From Bacteroidales bacterium (lineage in GTDB: Bacteria > Bacteroidota > Bacteroidia > Bacteroidales > VadinHA17): DNA of 64,000 nt. Numbering within the stretch: position 1 is the stretch's first letter; each line of letters begins with the position of its first letter. Under the pieces are notes generated by a model, which ran no database searches, was not told where the DNA came from, and was given only the letters and a program-made list of their open reading frames with translations. Below, piece after piece: positions 56,099 to 64,000 of this stretch. The translations under genes and the position numbers were made by a program. The stretch is taken from contig JAIVHO010000031.1 in assembly GCA_020201035.1 (NCBI GenBank), positions 62,001 to 126,000 of the forward strand. Reading direction: 5' to 3'.

Positions 56099-56129
56099 TT
56101 GGAATATCAGATCGTTATGCATACGTTTG
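56099..56129 (+). promoter_or_regulatory. Promoter of pruA
   Basis: TTG (56099-56101) and TACGTTTG (56122-56129), 20 bases apart, fit the Bacteroidota promoter. Transcription would start near 56135, so the pruA start codon is ATG 56184 and not 56127. Confidence 0.65.
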
Positions 56130-56136
56130 CATAACG
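56113..56136. promoter_or_regulatory. Operator-like inverted repeat over the pruA -7 box
   Basis: CGTTATGCA-TACGTT-TGCATAACG is a perfect inverted repeat with 9-bp arms. Its centre is the -7 box TACGTTTG itself, which is the geometry of a repressor operator. Confidence 0.7.
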
Positions 56137-56183
56137 CAAAATATCTTCTTCCCAAAAGTTCTGAAATTAAAATAATTTATGAT

Positions 56184-57809
56184 ATGAATAATGCAGTATA
56201 CAACTTTCCGGTACCGGAGAACGAGTCAGTCCTGGGATACCTTAAAGGAAGCAGTGAAAGGATTGCGCTTGAAAAGGAGCTTACAAGGCAGGAGTCAACC
56301 GAGGTGGAAATCCCCCTGATAATTGGAGGGAAAGAGGTAAGAACAGGTAATACAGGAAAAATTACCATGCCGCACAATCATTCGCACGTGCTGGCTACCT
56401 ATCACAAGGCAGGTGAAAAAGAGGTTAAGATGGCTATAGAGGCAGCACTTAGTGCTTCAAGAGCCTGGGCAAACACTCCATGGACAATCCGGGCATCAAT
56501 ACTTCTGAAGGCGGCTGAACTTATCTCAAAAAAGTACAGGAGTCTGGTCAATGCCTCCACAATGCTCGGACAGAGCAAGAACATCTACCAGTCAGAGATT
56601 GATGCAGTTTGTGAAACAATAGATTTCCTTAAATACAATGTGTCATATGCGGGTAAGATATATCAGTTTCAGCCCAAATCATCCTTTAATCAGCTTAACA
56701 GGATGGAGTTCAGACCTCTTGAGGGATTTGTATTTGCAGTAAGTCCCTTTAACTTCACCTCTATTGCGACAAATCTCAATTCTGCTCCTGTAATGATGGG
56801 AAATACAACCGTATGGAAGCCGGCAACCACCTCTATCCTCTCCAACTACTACCTGATGAAAATCTTTATGGAGGCGGGCCTGCCTGCCGGCGTAATTAAT
56901 TTTATCCCGGGGCAGGGATCACTGATCGGAAAAGAGGTACTGGCATCCCCCGGGATGGCAGGTATTCATTTTACAGGATCCAACGCTACTTTTAACAACC
57001 TCTGGTCGCAGGTGTCTCACAACCTTACATCATACAGATCATATCCAAGGTTAATAGGTGAAACAGGCGGTAAGGATTTTATTTTTGCACATCCTTCAGC
57101 TGATCCTACAGAACTTGCGGCAAACGCAATCAGGGGTGCGTTTGAGTATCAGGGTCAGAAATGCTCGGCCGCATCCAGAATGTATATACCTGAATCACTG
57201 TGGGACGAAACAACCAGTAAAATGGTTGAGATGGCTGAAGAGATCACAACTGGTGATGTTAAGAATCCTGAAAACTTTATGAATGCTGTAATTGATAAAA
57301 AAGCATTTGACAGTATTACGGCATATATAGAATATGCAAAAGAAAGCCCTGATGCTGAAATAATTGCAGGGGGAACATATGATGACGCTAAAGGATGGTT
57401 TATAAGACCAACCATAATCGTAACTACTGATCCTCATTTCAAAACAATGGAGGAGGAGATTTTCGGTCCGGTGCTGACACTGTTCAGGTACCGGGACAGC
57501 GAACTCGACAATGCAATTGAACTGTGTGACACCACCTCTCCGTACGGACTTACAGGAGCTGTCTTTTCACGCGACAGGGTTGCAGCAGCCAGAATCTGCA
57601 ACAAGCTGCGTTACGCAGCAGGTAATTTCTATATAAACGACAAGCCCACAGGAGCTATCGTAGGGTTGCAGCCGTTTGGAGGTTCAAGGGGATCAGGCAC
57701 CAATGATAAAGCCGGCGGAGAGTTTAACCTAATCAGATGGGTTAGTCCGCGTACCATTAAAGAGACCTTTATTCCGGCTACTGACTATAAGTACCCATAT
57801 ATGGAGTAA
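56184..57809 (+). CDS. pruA: 1-pyrroline-5-carboxylate dehydrogenase
   Basis: PruA oxidises pyrroline-5-carboxylate/glutamate semialdehyde to glutamate, the second step of proline use. The 541-residue aldehyde dehydrogenase has the catalytic Cys (about 327) in YQGQKCSAASRM and the base Glu (about 293) in LIGETGGKDF; AVSPFNFTSIATNLNSAPVMMGNTTVWKPA is the NAD-binding signature of the P5CDH group. ATG 56184 (MNNAVYNFPVPENE) is chosen because the promoter lies at 56099-56129. No proline dehydrogenase gene is adjacent. Confidence 0.95.
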   Translation: MNNAVYNFPVPENESVLGYLKGSSERIALEKELTRQESTEVEIPLIIGGKEVRTGNTGKITMPHNHSHVLATYHKAGEKEVKMAIEAALSASRAWANTPWTIRASILLKAAELISKKYRSLVNASTMLGQSKNIYQSEIDAVCETIDFLKYNVSYAGKIYQFQPKSSFNQLNRMEFRPLEGFVFAVSPFNFTSIATNLNSAPVMMGNTTVWKPATTSILSNYYLMKIFMEAGLPAGVINFIPGQGSLIGKEVLASPGMAGIHFTGSNATFNNLWSQVSHNLTSYRSYPRLIGETGGKDFIFAHPSADPTELAANAIRGAFEYQGQKCSAASRMYIPESLWDETTSKMVEMAEEITTGDVKNPENFMNAVIDKKAFDSITAYIEYAKESPDAEIIAGGTYDDAKGWFIRPTIIVTTDPHFKTMEEEIFGPVLTLFRYRDSELDNAIELCDTTSPYGLTGAVFSRDRVAAARICNKLRYAAGNFYINDKPTGAIVGLQPFGGSRGSGTNDKAGGEFNLIRWVSPRTIKETFIPATDYKYPYME

Positions 57810-57840
57810 TAGATTATTCTTTGAACAGACTTAACAGAAA

Positions 57841-57867
57841 AGGAGCAGCCCATAACAGGCTGCTCCT
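57841..57867 (+). terminator. Terminator of pruA
   Basis: AGGAGCAGCC and GGCTGCTCCT form a perfect 10-bp stem with loop CATAACA, 31 nt after the stop. The following ACTGTTTC is only weakly T-rich. Confidence 0.75.
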
Positions 57868-58203
57868 ACTGTTTCAGAAATCTCATTACATTATTCTACC
57901 ACCCCGAATTCTGTTGTCCGGCGAGAATCGGATTTGCATTAATTTCTCTTTCAACATTCTATTCTTTAAAATACGCGGATAGCGAAAGATCTATAGCAGG
58001 CTCATGAGAACCCAGGGTCTATTGCAACTGGCAGATAGCAGGAAAATGTAAATAATTATAAATCTCTTTTATTCCTGCAAATCAGAAATATCAGAGAAAA
58101 AGAGCGATCAGCAGGTCAATTTACACCGTGATAAATACCATCTGTTTTGCTTTTTAAAAAATAGTAATTACCTTTGCACTGCCTTTTATAAAAGGTTACC
58201 GGC
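57868..58203. other. Intergenic region upstream of tRNA-Lys
   Basis: These 336 bases contain no plausible gene. The last part carries the tRNA promoter. I see no other structure in the first 250 bases. Confidence 0.6.
58146..58176 (+). promoter_or_regulatory. Promoter of tRNA-Lys
   Basis: TTTG (58146-58149), exactly 19 bases and TACCTTTG (58169-58176) form the best Bacteroidota promoter in the window. Transcription would start near 58183, about 20 nt before the mature tRNA. Confidence 0.8.
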
Positions 58204-58279
58204 GATTCAGTAGCTCAGCTGGTAGAGCACATCCCTTTTAAGGATGGGGTCCTGGGTTCGAGCCCCAGCTGGATCACCA
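58204..58279 (+). tRNA. tRNA-Lys (anticodon TTT)
   Basis: The 76-base cloverleaf has acceptor GATTCAG paired with CTGGATC (one G-T), D arm GCTC/GAGC, anticodon stem CATCC/GGATG with loop CTTTTAA (anticodon TTT), T arm CTGGG-TTCGAGC-CCCAG, discriminator A and an encoded CCA. It reads AAA and AAG lysine codons. A terminator follows directly. Confidence 0.97.
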
Positions 58280-58318
58280 GAACAGAGAGCTTCACATTGA
58301 TGTGAGGCTCTTTTTTTT
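58254..58318 (+). repeat. 65-bp duplication, copy 1: tRNA-Lys 3' end plus terminator
   Basis: GGGTTCGAGCCCCAGCTGGA through to the T run is repeated without mismatch at 58415-58479. It covers most of the T arm, the 3' acceptor strand, CCA and the terminator. Confidence 0.95.
58286..58318 (+). terminator. Rho-independent terminator of tRNA-Lys
   Basis: AGAGCTTCACAT and ATGTGAGGCTCT form a 12-pair stem (one G-T) followed by eight Ts. Confidence 0.92.
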
Positions 58319-58378
58319 AACCCAATTTTTACCGTAAAAAGGGCCCGAAGCCACTTCTGCAGGCTGGCTCCTTCACTA

Positions 58379-58399
58379 AAAATGCCCACCGGGCATTTT
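58379..58399 (+). terminator. Hairpin between the two tRNA 3'-end copies
   Basis: AAAATGCCC and GGGCATTTT pair perfectly (9 bp, loop ACC) with the T run inside the arm. It belongs to the 96-base segment inserted between the duplicated blocks. Confidence 0.6.
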
Positions 58400-58414
58400 C
58401 TTAACGCTCGGCCC

Positions 58415-58479
58415 GGGTTCGAGCCCCAGCTGGATCACCAGAACAGAGAGCTTCACATTGATGTGAGGCTCTTTTTTTT
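58415..58479 (+). repeat. 65-bp duplication, copy 2: orphan tRNA-Lys 3' end plus terminator
   Basis: This is identical to 58254-58318 at an offset of 161 bp. There is no tRNA 5' half in front of it, so it is not a second tRNA gene. Its terminator (58447-58480) is intact, with nine Ts. Confidence 0.95.
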
Positions 58480-58752
58480 TATCCCGGGTTTTAATTAATT
58501 ATTTCTGCCCGTAAAAAAACTATGCAAACCGAAACAGCAGCCAAATTAACTCATATACAAGAAACAGATGGTTGTTAAGGTTTTGTCTAAGAATAAATTA
58601 TGAAATTAACAGATATCCGGAGCTATTAATCTCAACTATTTAAATAATCAGTCTGAAAATAAGTGATCAGGGGTTCTCAGTCAGGCAGATGAACACAATA
58701 CGGCAACAACTACATTGCAGGGTGCATAATATTACCGGGTGTTAAGGGTCCC

Positions 58753-60531
58753 TTACTCCTCTGAAACCTCCATAAGCAGTTCCCTGTATGTTGAGAAGAT
58801 TCTGGATTTAGAAAGAAATCCCACATATCTGCCGCCATCAAGTACCGGCAGGTTCCAAGCCCCGGTCTTTTTGAATGTCTCCATAACGGCATCTACCTTT
58901 TCACTCTTATCAATATATGAGGGGGGCATAATCATCAGATCACTTACAAAGGTATCCTCATACATCCGGGTGTTAAACATTATCTCACGGATATTATCGA
59001 GGAGTACTACTCCCTCCAGAATACCATCCGCATCCACAACGGGGAAAATATTCCTTTTTGAGGATGCAACTGTCTTAACAAGCTCACCAAGTGTATCTGT
59101 GGACCTGACAGCAGTCAGATCTGTCTCAATCTCCCTGGTCCAGTCGAGAAGGGCAAGCACCGCCCTGTCCTTGTTGTGAGTAATAAGTTCTCCCCGCCGG
59201 GCAAGCTGCTTATGATAGATTGAATGCCTCTCAAACCTGAAGATTGTGATAAATGAGACGGTGGATGTAATAATTAAGGGTATAAGGAGTCCGTACCCGC
59301 CCGTTATTTCGGCAATAAGGAATATAGCAGTAAGAGGGGCATGCATAATGCCTGCCATTGTACCTGCCATGCCCACAAGGGCAAAATTACTCTCCGGAAG
59401 GTCAAGGGAGAATGAATTATTGAGTAATCTGGCAACAAAATATCCGTTAACGCCCCCTATAAACAATGACGGAGCAAATACTCCACCTACCCCACCCGCT
59501 CCGTTTGTAGAACTTGTTGCAACAGATTTAAAGAGTGAAAGAGCTGCCAGAAAAACCATTATAAACAGAAAATTATCTGACAGGGATTCAAACAGGGTAT
59601 TCTCAAGCAACAGCCCTGTATCGCCATCCAGAATCAGCCTTATTGTTTCATATCCTTCACCATACAGCGGCGGCATTACCCAGATCAGAAATCCAAGTAC
59701 TATACCTCCGGACAGCAATTTTACCCATGGATCCTTTATCCTGTCATATAATCCCTCAATCACCATTGAAGAGCGGGTAAAATAGAGAGAGAGAAATCCT
59801 GACACAACTCCCAGAAGGATATACCAGGGGATATTTCCAAGAGAGAAGTATTCAGACAGGGTAAAAGAGAAAAGTACATCCTTCCCCATCAGAAAATAGG
59901 AGAGCGTGGCGGCAGTTACCGAAGCAATCAGCAGTGGTACAATTGAAGCTATGGTGAGATCCAGCATCAGTATCTCCAGCGTGAAAATTATTCCTGCAAT
60001 AGGTGCCTTGAAGATCCCTGCAACTGCACCTGCGGCACCGCACCCTACAAGCAGGGTTATCTGACGGTAGTTCATCCTCATAATCCTGCCAAGGTTTGAA
60101 CCAATTGCCGCCCCGGTAAGAACAATAGGTGCCTCTGCCCCTACCGAGCCGCCAAACCCGATGGTAAACGTACTGGCAATAATGGAGCTCCACGTATTAT
60201 GAGGTTTTATCCTGCTGTTCTTTTTTGATATGGCGTAAAGAATCCTGCTGACTCCATGACTGATCTTATCCCTTACAAAATACTTAACAAAAATAACGGT
60301 AAGCAGAATACCTGCCAGAGGCCAGGCAAAATAGAGAAGTTTCGTCACTCCTCCTTCCGAGAGCCTGATAACAAACATCTCAATATAATGGATTGTGTTT
60401 TTCAGAATGACCGCAGCAAGCGCACTCAGGAGTCCCACCACAAAGGCCATAATATAAATGAACCTCCTCTGATCAATATTAATGATCCTCCACCTCGTAA
60501 AACGCCTGATTAGCCGCGAAAATGTTTCCAT
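58753..60531 (-). CDS. clcA: ClC-family chloride channel/antiporter with CBS pair
   Basis: The 592-residue protein has a ClC membrane domain (to about 440) and two C-terminal CBS domains. The chloride-path motifs are GFGGSVGAEAP (the gating Glu is present), GIFKAPIAGIIFTLE and GGVFAPSLFIGG. The CBS pair runs from TRSTDTLGELVKTV to PVLDGGRYVGFLSKSRIF. The protein is a Cl-/H+ exchanger or channel, perhaps used in acid resistance or charge balance. A degenerate copy of its N-terminal coding region seems to lie 190 bp upstream. Confidence 0.94.
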   Translation of the reverse strand: METFSRLIRRFTRWRIINIDQRRFIYIMAFVVGLLSALAAVILKNTIHYIEMFVIRLSEGGVTKLLYFAWPLAGILLTVIFVKYFVRDKISHGVSRILYAISKKNSRIKPHNTWSSIIASTFTIGFGGSVGAEAPIVLTGAAIGSNLGRIMRMNYRQITLLVGCGAAGAVAGIFKAPIAGIIFTLEILMLDLTIASIVPLLIASVTAATLSYFLMGKDVLFSFTLSEYFSLGNIPWYILLGVVSGFLSLYFTRSSMVIEGLYDRIKDPWVKLLSGGIVLGFLIWVMPPLYGEGYETIRLILDGDTGLLLENTLFESLSDNFLFIMVFLAALSLFKSVATSSTNGAGGVGGVFAPSLFIGGVNGYFVARLLNNSFSLDLPESNFALVGMAGTMAGIMHAPLTAIFLIAEITGGYGLLIPLIITSTVSFITIFRFERHSIYHKQLARRGELITHNKDRAVLALLDWTREIETDLTAVRSTDTLGELVKTVASSKRNIFPVVDADGILEGVVLLDNIREIMFNTRMYEDTFVSDLMIMPPSYIDKSEKVDAVMETFKKTGAWNLPVLDGGRYVGFLSKSRIFSTYRELLMEVSEE

Positions 60532-60721
60532 CCTAAAATTCCATTCCTTAACGTCAATGCTTTACACTCTGGTAATTTTGCCGGAAAAAGTTCCGGATAA
60601 TAAAAGAATTATGATAATACTCCTTTAGAAAAAGAACTGTTCAGATCAACCGACAAAATTATACTATTCTTCCATGAAATCCTTATAAGGGTGCGATATT
60701 TACTGAACACATTTACCCTGG

Positions 60722-60877
60722 TTAAAAACCTGTATATTTTCCATCCTTCACGGAGGCAGGAAAAGCCAGCCCTACCAGGAAATCCACTTCCCCGCTCAGT
60801 ATATAGATAAAGGTGACATCAGAAATTCTGCGCCTCCTCCATACAAGAAATGTATCCAGCAAGCCGTTAATAGTCAT
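60722..60877 (-). pseudogene. Probable truncated relic of a second ClC gene (N-terminal end)
   Basis: The 51-residue ORF MTINGLLDTFLVWRRRRISD... continues VTFIYILSGEVDFLVGLA. It resembles the clcA N-terminus (RRFTRWRIINIDQRRFIYIMAFVVGLLSALA): the WR pair, exact FIYI and the spacing of V, L and LA agree. The frame then stops. It lies on the same strand as clcA, directly upstream. Similarity is short, so this is a suggestion and not proof. Confidence 0.45.
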
Positions 60878-60882
60878 AATTA

Positions 60883-60911
60883 CAAATATATAAACATTAG
60901 AAACCTATCAA
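60883..60911 (-). promoter_or_regulatory. Promoter in front of the ClC relic
   Basis: On the minus strand, GTTG (60908-60911), 17-18 bases and TATATTTG (60883-60890) form a good promoter. The predicted start (about 60876) is at the relic ATG. It may now provide a long leader for clcA. Confidence 0.5.
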
Positions 60912-60936
60912 CCCCAATTTTACTAAGTTTGTACAG

Positions 60937-62421
60937 GTGAAAAAGAAAATATGTAATATCATTTTAACGGCAGCTGTTCTGTTAGTTATACCAGCATTGC
61001 ATCTGGCAGCCCAGGATAATGAAAGACCTCTGCCTCCTCTTTTTACTCTTTTGACTGTTGATCCGCTTACAGGTAATACCATCCTTACGTGGACTCCCGG
61101 AGGATCACCCGATGTTGCAGGTTATGTCTTTTATGATTTCAGGGAAGGAGCAGGAGAGGCTTTTGACACAATCCGCATTCCTGCTCTGACATCATATACA
61201 GATACCAGATCCAATGCCTCGCTCTTCAGTGTATCATATTTTGTCGCTGCAATTGATTCCTCCGATAATATCAGTCCTCTATCAAACAGTCTCTCAACAA
61301 TATTTATTACGGCAGAGGTTGATTCCTGCATGCATGGCATTGACATTGAATGGACTCTCTGGAATGACCCTGAAAACCAGGCAAACTCCTACTCAATTCT
61401 CCAGAGCAGGGACGGTTCAACCTGGTCTTTAGCCGGGGAGGTTCAGGGCACAGTAAACTCATTTTTTCAATCAGAGATAGAATCAGGCTCTCATTACTGC
61501 TTCTATCTGGAAGCTGAACTGTCTGATGGAAACATAACCCGTTCAAACAGCGCATGCGCATTTGCATCTCTGGAGCGCAGGCCTGAATGGATAAACGGAG
61601 ATTTTGCAAAGGTGGATGAAAATCTGCTTACCCTCTCCTTTACCTATGATGATGAGTCTGAAATCACAAGGTTCAGGATTGAGGAAAGCCTCCGTCGGGA
61701 CGGGCCTTTTACTGAAACGGATATCCTGGAGGCTCCCGGCGGGAGAATATTACTGGAGAAAACTCCGGTACCTTTAAGACCTGTATACTACCGGGCAGTG
61801 GCATTAAACAGTTGTAATGAGGGAGTTACATTCTCCAATCCGGTTTCGCTGATACATCCAATAATAGATCAACAGGAAAACCTTCTCCTGATCAGTTGGA
61901 ACCGTTACCACGACTGGATAGGCGGAGTAGACCGCTATAATCTGTACAGGGATCATGGGGCAGGATTTACGGATATTGCAACTATTGACTCTGCTGATAC
62001 CATCTTTGCTGACAATATCCACAATTTCCAGTACCTGATTACAGCAGATTCGGTATGCTACTATGTAAAGGCATCAGAAGGGTTCAACCCTTATTTCACA
62101 GGTGCTGAAAGCGTTTCGCCAACTGTCTGCCTGGGATCCCCTGTAAAAATTTTTGCACCCACAGCATTCACCCCTGACGGAAACGGCCTGAACGAACTAT
62201 TCAGCCCCGTGCTCTCATTTACTCCTTCAGTCTACAGGCTGATAATACGGGATAAACGAGGTGCACTTATTTTTGAATCCTCTGATCACATGGAGTCATG
62301 GAACGGTACTGTTGGCGGACAAAGGCTACCTGAAGATATCTTTTTCTGGTTTCTTGAAGCAACAACCCCTGACGGTGCAATAATTAACAGACATGGGACG
62401 GTAACAATCATCCACAACTGA
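60937..62421 (+). CDS. Secreted protein with gliding-motility/T9SS type B C-terminal domain
   Basis: The 494-residue protein starts at GTG (MKKKICNIILTAAVLLVIPALHLAAQ, a signal peptide). The middle has fibronectin type III-like beta domains (GNTILTWTPGGSPDVAGYVFYD, ISWNRYHDWIGGVDRYNLYRD). The C-terminal 90 residues are the T9SS type B/gliding-motility domain (FAPTAFTPDGNGLNELFSP...WNGTVGGQRLPEDIFFWFLE). It should be exported across the outer membrane by the type IX system and remain surface-bound. The specific role is unknown. Confidence 0.92.
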   Translation: MKKKICNIILTAAVLLVIPALHLAAQDNERPLPPLFTLLTVDPLTGNTILTWTPGGSPDVAGYVFYDFREGAGEAFDTIRIPALTSYTDTRSNASLFSVSYFVAAIDSSDNISPLSNSLSTIFITAEVDSCMHGIDIEWTLWNDPENQANSYSILQSRDGSTWSLAGEVQGTVNSFFQSEIESGSHYCFYLEAELSDGNITRSNSACAFASLERRPEWINGDFAKVDENLLTLSFTYDDESEITRFRIEESLRRDGPFTETDILEAPGGRILLEKTPVPLRPVYYRAVALNSCNEGVTFSNPVSLIHPIIDQQENLLLISWNRYHDWIGGVDRYNLYRDHGAGFTDIATIDSADTIFADNIHNFQYLITADSVCYYVKASEGFNPYFTGAESVSPTVCLGSPVKIFAPTAFTPDGNGLNELFSPVLSFTPSVYRLIIRDKRGALIFESSDHMESWNGTVGGQRLPEDIFFWFLEATTPDGAIINRHGTVTIIHN

Positions 62422-62456
62422 AAATCGGGTCGTGAACAATGTGCCTTAATAATCGC

Positions 62457-62464
62457 TATATTTG
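62457..62464 (+). promoter_or_regulatory. Probable rel promoter (-7 box)
   Basis: TATATTTG fits TAnnTTTG, 20 nt before the rel ATG. It is enclosed by the short inverted repeat CGCTA/TAGCG (62454-62473). Confidence 0.5.
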
Positions 62465-62483
62465 CAATTAGCGTTTTGAGTAT

Positions 62484-64000
62484 ATGGCGAAGAAAGATCT
62501 TTTTACGGGAGAGGACATTGCGCTGATCAACCAGGAATTCGGTGACCTTATTGATAATCTTGTCAGATGTAATTCACCTGAGGACATCGACCTGATCACC
62601 AGAGCATTCAATCTGGCCAACAAGTCACATATGAATATGAGGCGTCGGTCAGGGGAACCCTATATTATACATCCGATCGAAGTTGCCAAGATAGTAAACA
62701 GGGAGATTGGCCTTGGAGCCAAATCCATTGCGGCAGCTCTCCTGCACGATGTTGTAGAGGATACCGAATATACGCTCGAAGATATCAATAAGCTGTTCGG
62801 TGAAAGGATAACCTCCATAATAGATGGTCTGACAAAAATTTCCGGCACATATAACAACGAAAACAACTCCCTACAGGCAGAAAATTTCAGGAAAATGTTA
62901 CTTACGCTCTCGGATGATCTGAGGGTTATACTTATCAAGACGGCTGACAGGTTGCATAATATGAGGACCCTTGATTCGCTGCCTGAAAGAAAAAAGATGA
63001 AGGTGGCAGGTGAAACTATCTATCTTTATGCTCCACTTGCTCACCGTCTTGGCCTCTTTGCAATAAAAACCGAACTGGAAGACCTGAGCCTTAAATACCG
63101 GCATCCCAGAATCTACGATGAGATTGCCCGTAAGATGAAACATGGAGAGAAGAAGAACCAGCTTATCATCAACCGGTTTTCCCTTCCTATCATTGAAAAG
63201 CTGGAAGCAGAAAAGATCTCATTCGACATAAACGGCAGACCAAAGTCTATTTACTCTGTCTGGAAAAAGATGCAGACAAAGAATGTTCCTTTTGAGGAGA
63301 TTTATGACATCCTTGCCGTAAGGATAGTATTTGATCCCGCTGAGAATATCTCTGAAAAATCTACATGCTGGAACATCTACTCCCTTATAACGGATATCTA
63401 CATGCCCAAGCCCGACAGGCTGAGGGACTGGATTTCAAGACCCAAGGCAAACGGATATGAAGCCCTCCATCTCACGGTAATGGGTCCGCACGGCAGGTGG
63501 GTTGAGGTACAGATACGAAGCAGACGGATGGATGAGTTTGCCGAGAGGGGTTATGCAGCCCACTGGAAATATAAAGGTGATACTGCCCAGGAAAACGAGC
63601 TGGACAAATGGATAAAAAAGATACGGGAGATGCTGGAAAACCCGAATCAGGATCCAATTGAGTTTCTGGATGAGTTCAAGATGAATCTCTTCTCTTCTGA
63701 AATCATGGTATTTACACCTAAGGGCAACATTATTACCCTCCCCAAGGGGGCCACAGCCCTTGATCTGGCATATGAAATTCATACAGAGATCGGAAATACA
63801 GCCATCGGTGCAAAGGTAAACTACAGGCTGATGCCTCTCTCCACTCCTCTGCAGAGTGGTGACCAGGTGGAAATTATTACAAGTGATAAATCCAAGCCTA
63901 CCTCCGACTGGCTCAACTATGTTACACTGGCAAAAGCCAAATCCTCTATAAGGCACTCGCTTAAAAAGGATAGTGATTACTTTGCCGGCAGGGGAAGGGA
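62484..64000 (+). CDS. RelA/SpoT family (p)ppGpp synthetase/hydrolase, partial at the right edge
   Basis: The frame starts at ATG 62484 (MAKKDLFTGEDIALINQEFG) and is open to the window end, 505 codons; the track omits it because no stop is present. Domains in order: HD hydrolase (YIIHPIEVAKIV, LLHDVVEDTEYT, KTADRLHNMRTL), synthetase (GRPKSIYSVWKKM, YDILAVRIVF, ANGYEALHLTV, EVQIRSRRMDEFAERG) and the start of TGS (VFTPKGNIITLPKGATALDLAYEIH). Both catalytic HD pairs are intact, so it is a bifunctional Rel/SpoT that makes and degrades the stringent-response alarmone. The ACT part lies outside. Confidence 0.96.
   Translation, partial: MAKKDLFTGEDIALINQEFGDLIDNLVRCNSPEDIDLITRAFNLANKSHMNMRRRSGEPYIIHPIEVAKIVNREIGLGAKSIAAALLHDVVEDTEYTLEDINKLFGERITSIIDGLTKISGTYNNENNSLQAENFRKMLLTLSDDLRVILIKTADRLHNMRTLDSLPERKKMKVAGETIYLYAPLAHRLGLFAIKTELEDLSLKYRHPRIYDEIARKMKHGEKKNQLIINRFSLPIIEKLEAEKISFDINGRPKSIYSVWKKMQTKNVPFEEIYDILAVRIVFDPAENISEKSTCWNIYSLITDIYMPKPDRLRDWISRPKANGYEALHLTVMGPHGRWVEVQIRSRRMDEFAERGYAAHWKYKGDTAQENELDKWIKKIREMLENPNQDPIEFLDEFKMNLFSSEIMVFTPKGNIITLPKGATALDLAYEIHTEIGNTAIGAKVNYRLMPLSTPLQSGDQVEIITSDKSKPTSDWLNYVTLAKAKSSIRHSLKKDSDYFAGRGR

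Larger units (their letters stand above)
60532..60936. other. Divergent region between clcA and the T9SS-sorted protein gene
   Basis: In these 405 bases I see a plus-strand TAATTTTG box (60573-60580) followed at once by a CCGGAA-AAAG-TTCCGG hairpin (60581-60596), a minus-strand TAATTTTG box (60654-60661) that could serve clcA, a clcA-like relic ORF (60722-60877) with its own promoter, and a plus-strand TAAGTTTG (60924-60931) right before the next gene. Confidence 0.6.

Noticed and set aside
58207-58389. 60-residue minus-strand ORF over the tRNA-Lys gene
   Set aside because: It is the reverse reading of the tRNA and its terminator (AGARTQDPILKRDVLYQLSY), a well-known false protein.
58411-58440. 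Second tRNA gene suggested by the T arm and CCA at 58415
   Set aside because: There is no acceptor 5' strand, D arm or anticodon arm in front of it; only the 3' end is duplicated.

Overview
The window comes from a chromosome of a Bacteroidota bacterium, most likely a Bacteroidales/Marinilabiliales-type anaerobe or facultative anaerobe. The evidence is: many Bacteroidota-type promoters (TAnnTTTG, best case TTTG-N19-TACCTTTG before tRNA-Lys); little use of Shine-Dalgarno sites; a gliding-motility/T9SS type B C-terminal domain; lipoproteins of the Bacteroidota type; an rseC-rnfBCDGEA operon; a two-parvulin SurA cluster; a SiaC/DUF1987 protein; and a TamB gene next to tsaD. Almost the whole window is core housekeeping DNA. 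I see no prophage, insertion sequence, CRISPR array or restriction/defence island.

Layout. 1-9200: the end of an EamA transporter, then a long minus-strand block (recQ, DUF5063, WRN-type exonuclease, rlmI-like methyltransferase, tex, S9 oligopeptidase). 9371-16753: guaB followed by an envelope-folding cluster (two-parvulin PpiC protein, chaperone-like lipoprotein, SurA-like protein, OstA/LptA-like protein). 16782-19343 minus: DUF2795, PduO cobalamin adenosyltransferase, an ABC ATPase and a methyltransferase-like protein with an odd low-complexity insert. 19400-21523: recG. 21801-27253: the Rnf ion-pumping ferredoxin:NAD oxidoreductase operon. 27419-32505: zupT, a membrane J-domain protein, a thioesterase, a serpin lipoprotein, siaC and tsaD. 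32566-39150: tamB, then exbB-exbD-tonB. 39387-43895: a TSUP permease, an orphan response regulator, glyA, an acidic hypothetical, pgl, then csp and an RRM protein. 44346-49922: an NADPH:quinone-type dehydrogenase, a class C acid phosphatase, a seven-heme NapC/NirT cytochrome, a VTT protein and DUF2891. 50089-57809: a porin-like protein, a CarH-like MerR regulator, a six-domain fasciclin lipoprotein, a nitroreductase and pruA. 58204-64000: tRNA-Lys with a duplicated 3' end, a ClC channel with a probable degenerate copy of its own 5' end upstream, a T9SS-sorted protein, and the first 505 codons of a Rel/SpoT synthetase that runs off the window and is absent from the ORF track.

The most interesting points are a split Werner-like module (RecQ plus a free WRN-type DEDDy exonuclease in one gene block); an operator-like inverted repeat lying exactly over the -7 box of pruA, with 23-bp tandem repeats upstream carrying the same half-site; a 65-bp perfect duplication of the tRNA-Lys 3' end plus terminator; a two-copy REP-like palindromic repeat; and two relic duplications (clcA 5' end, tonB 3' end). 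Assignments rest on reading motifs by eye; no database search was run.
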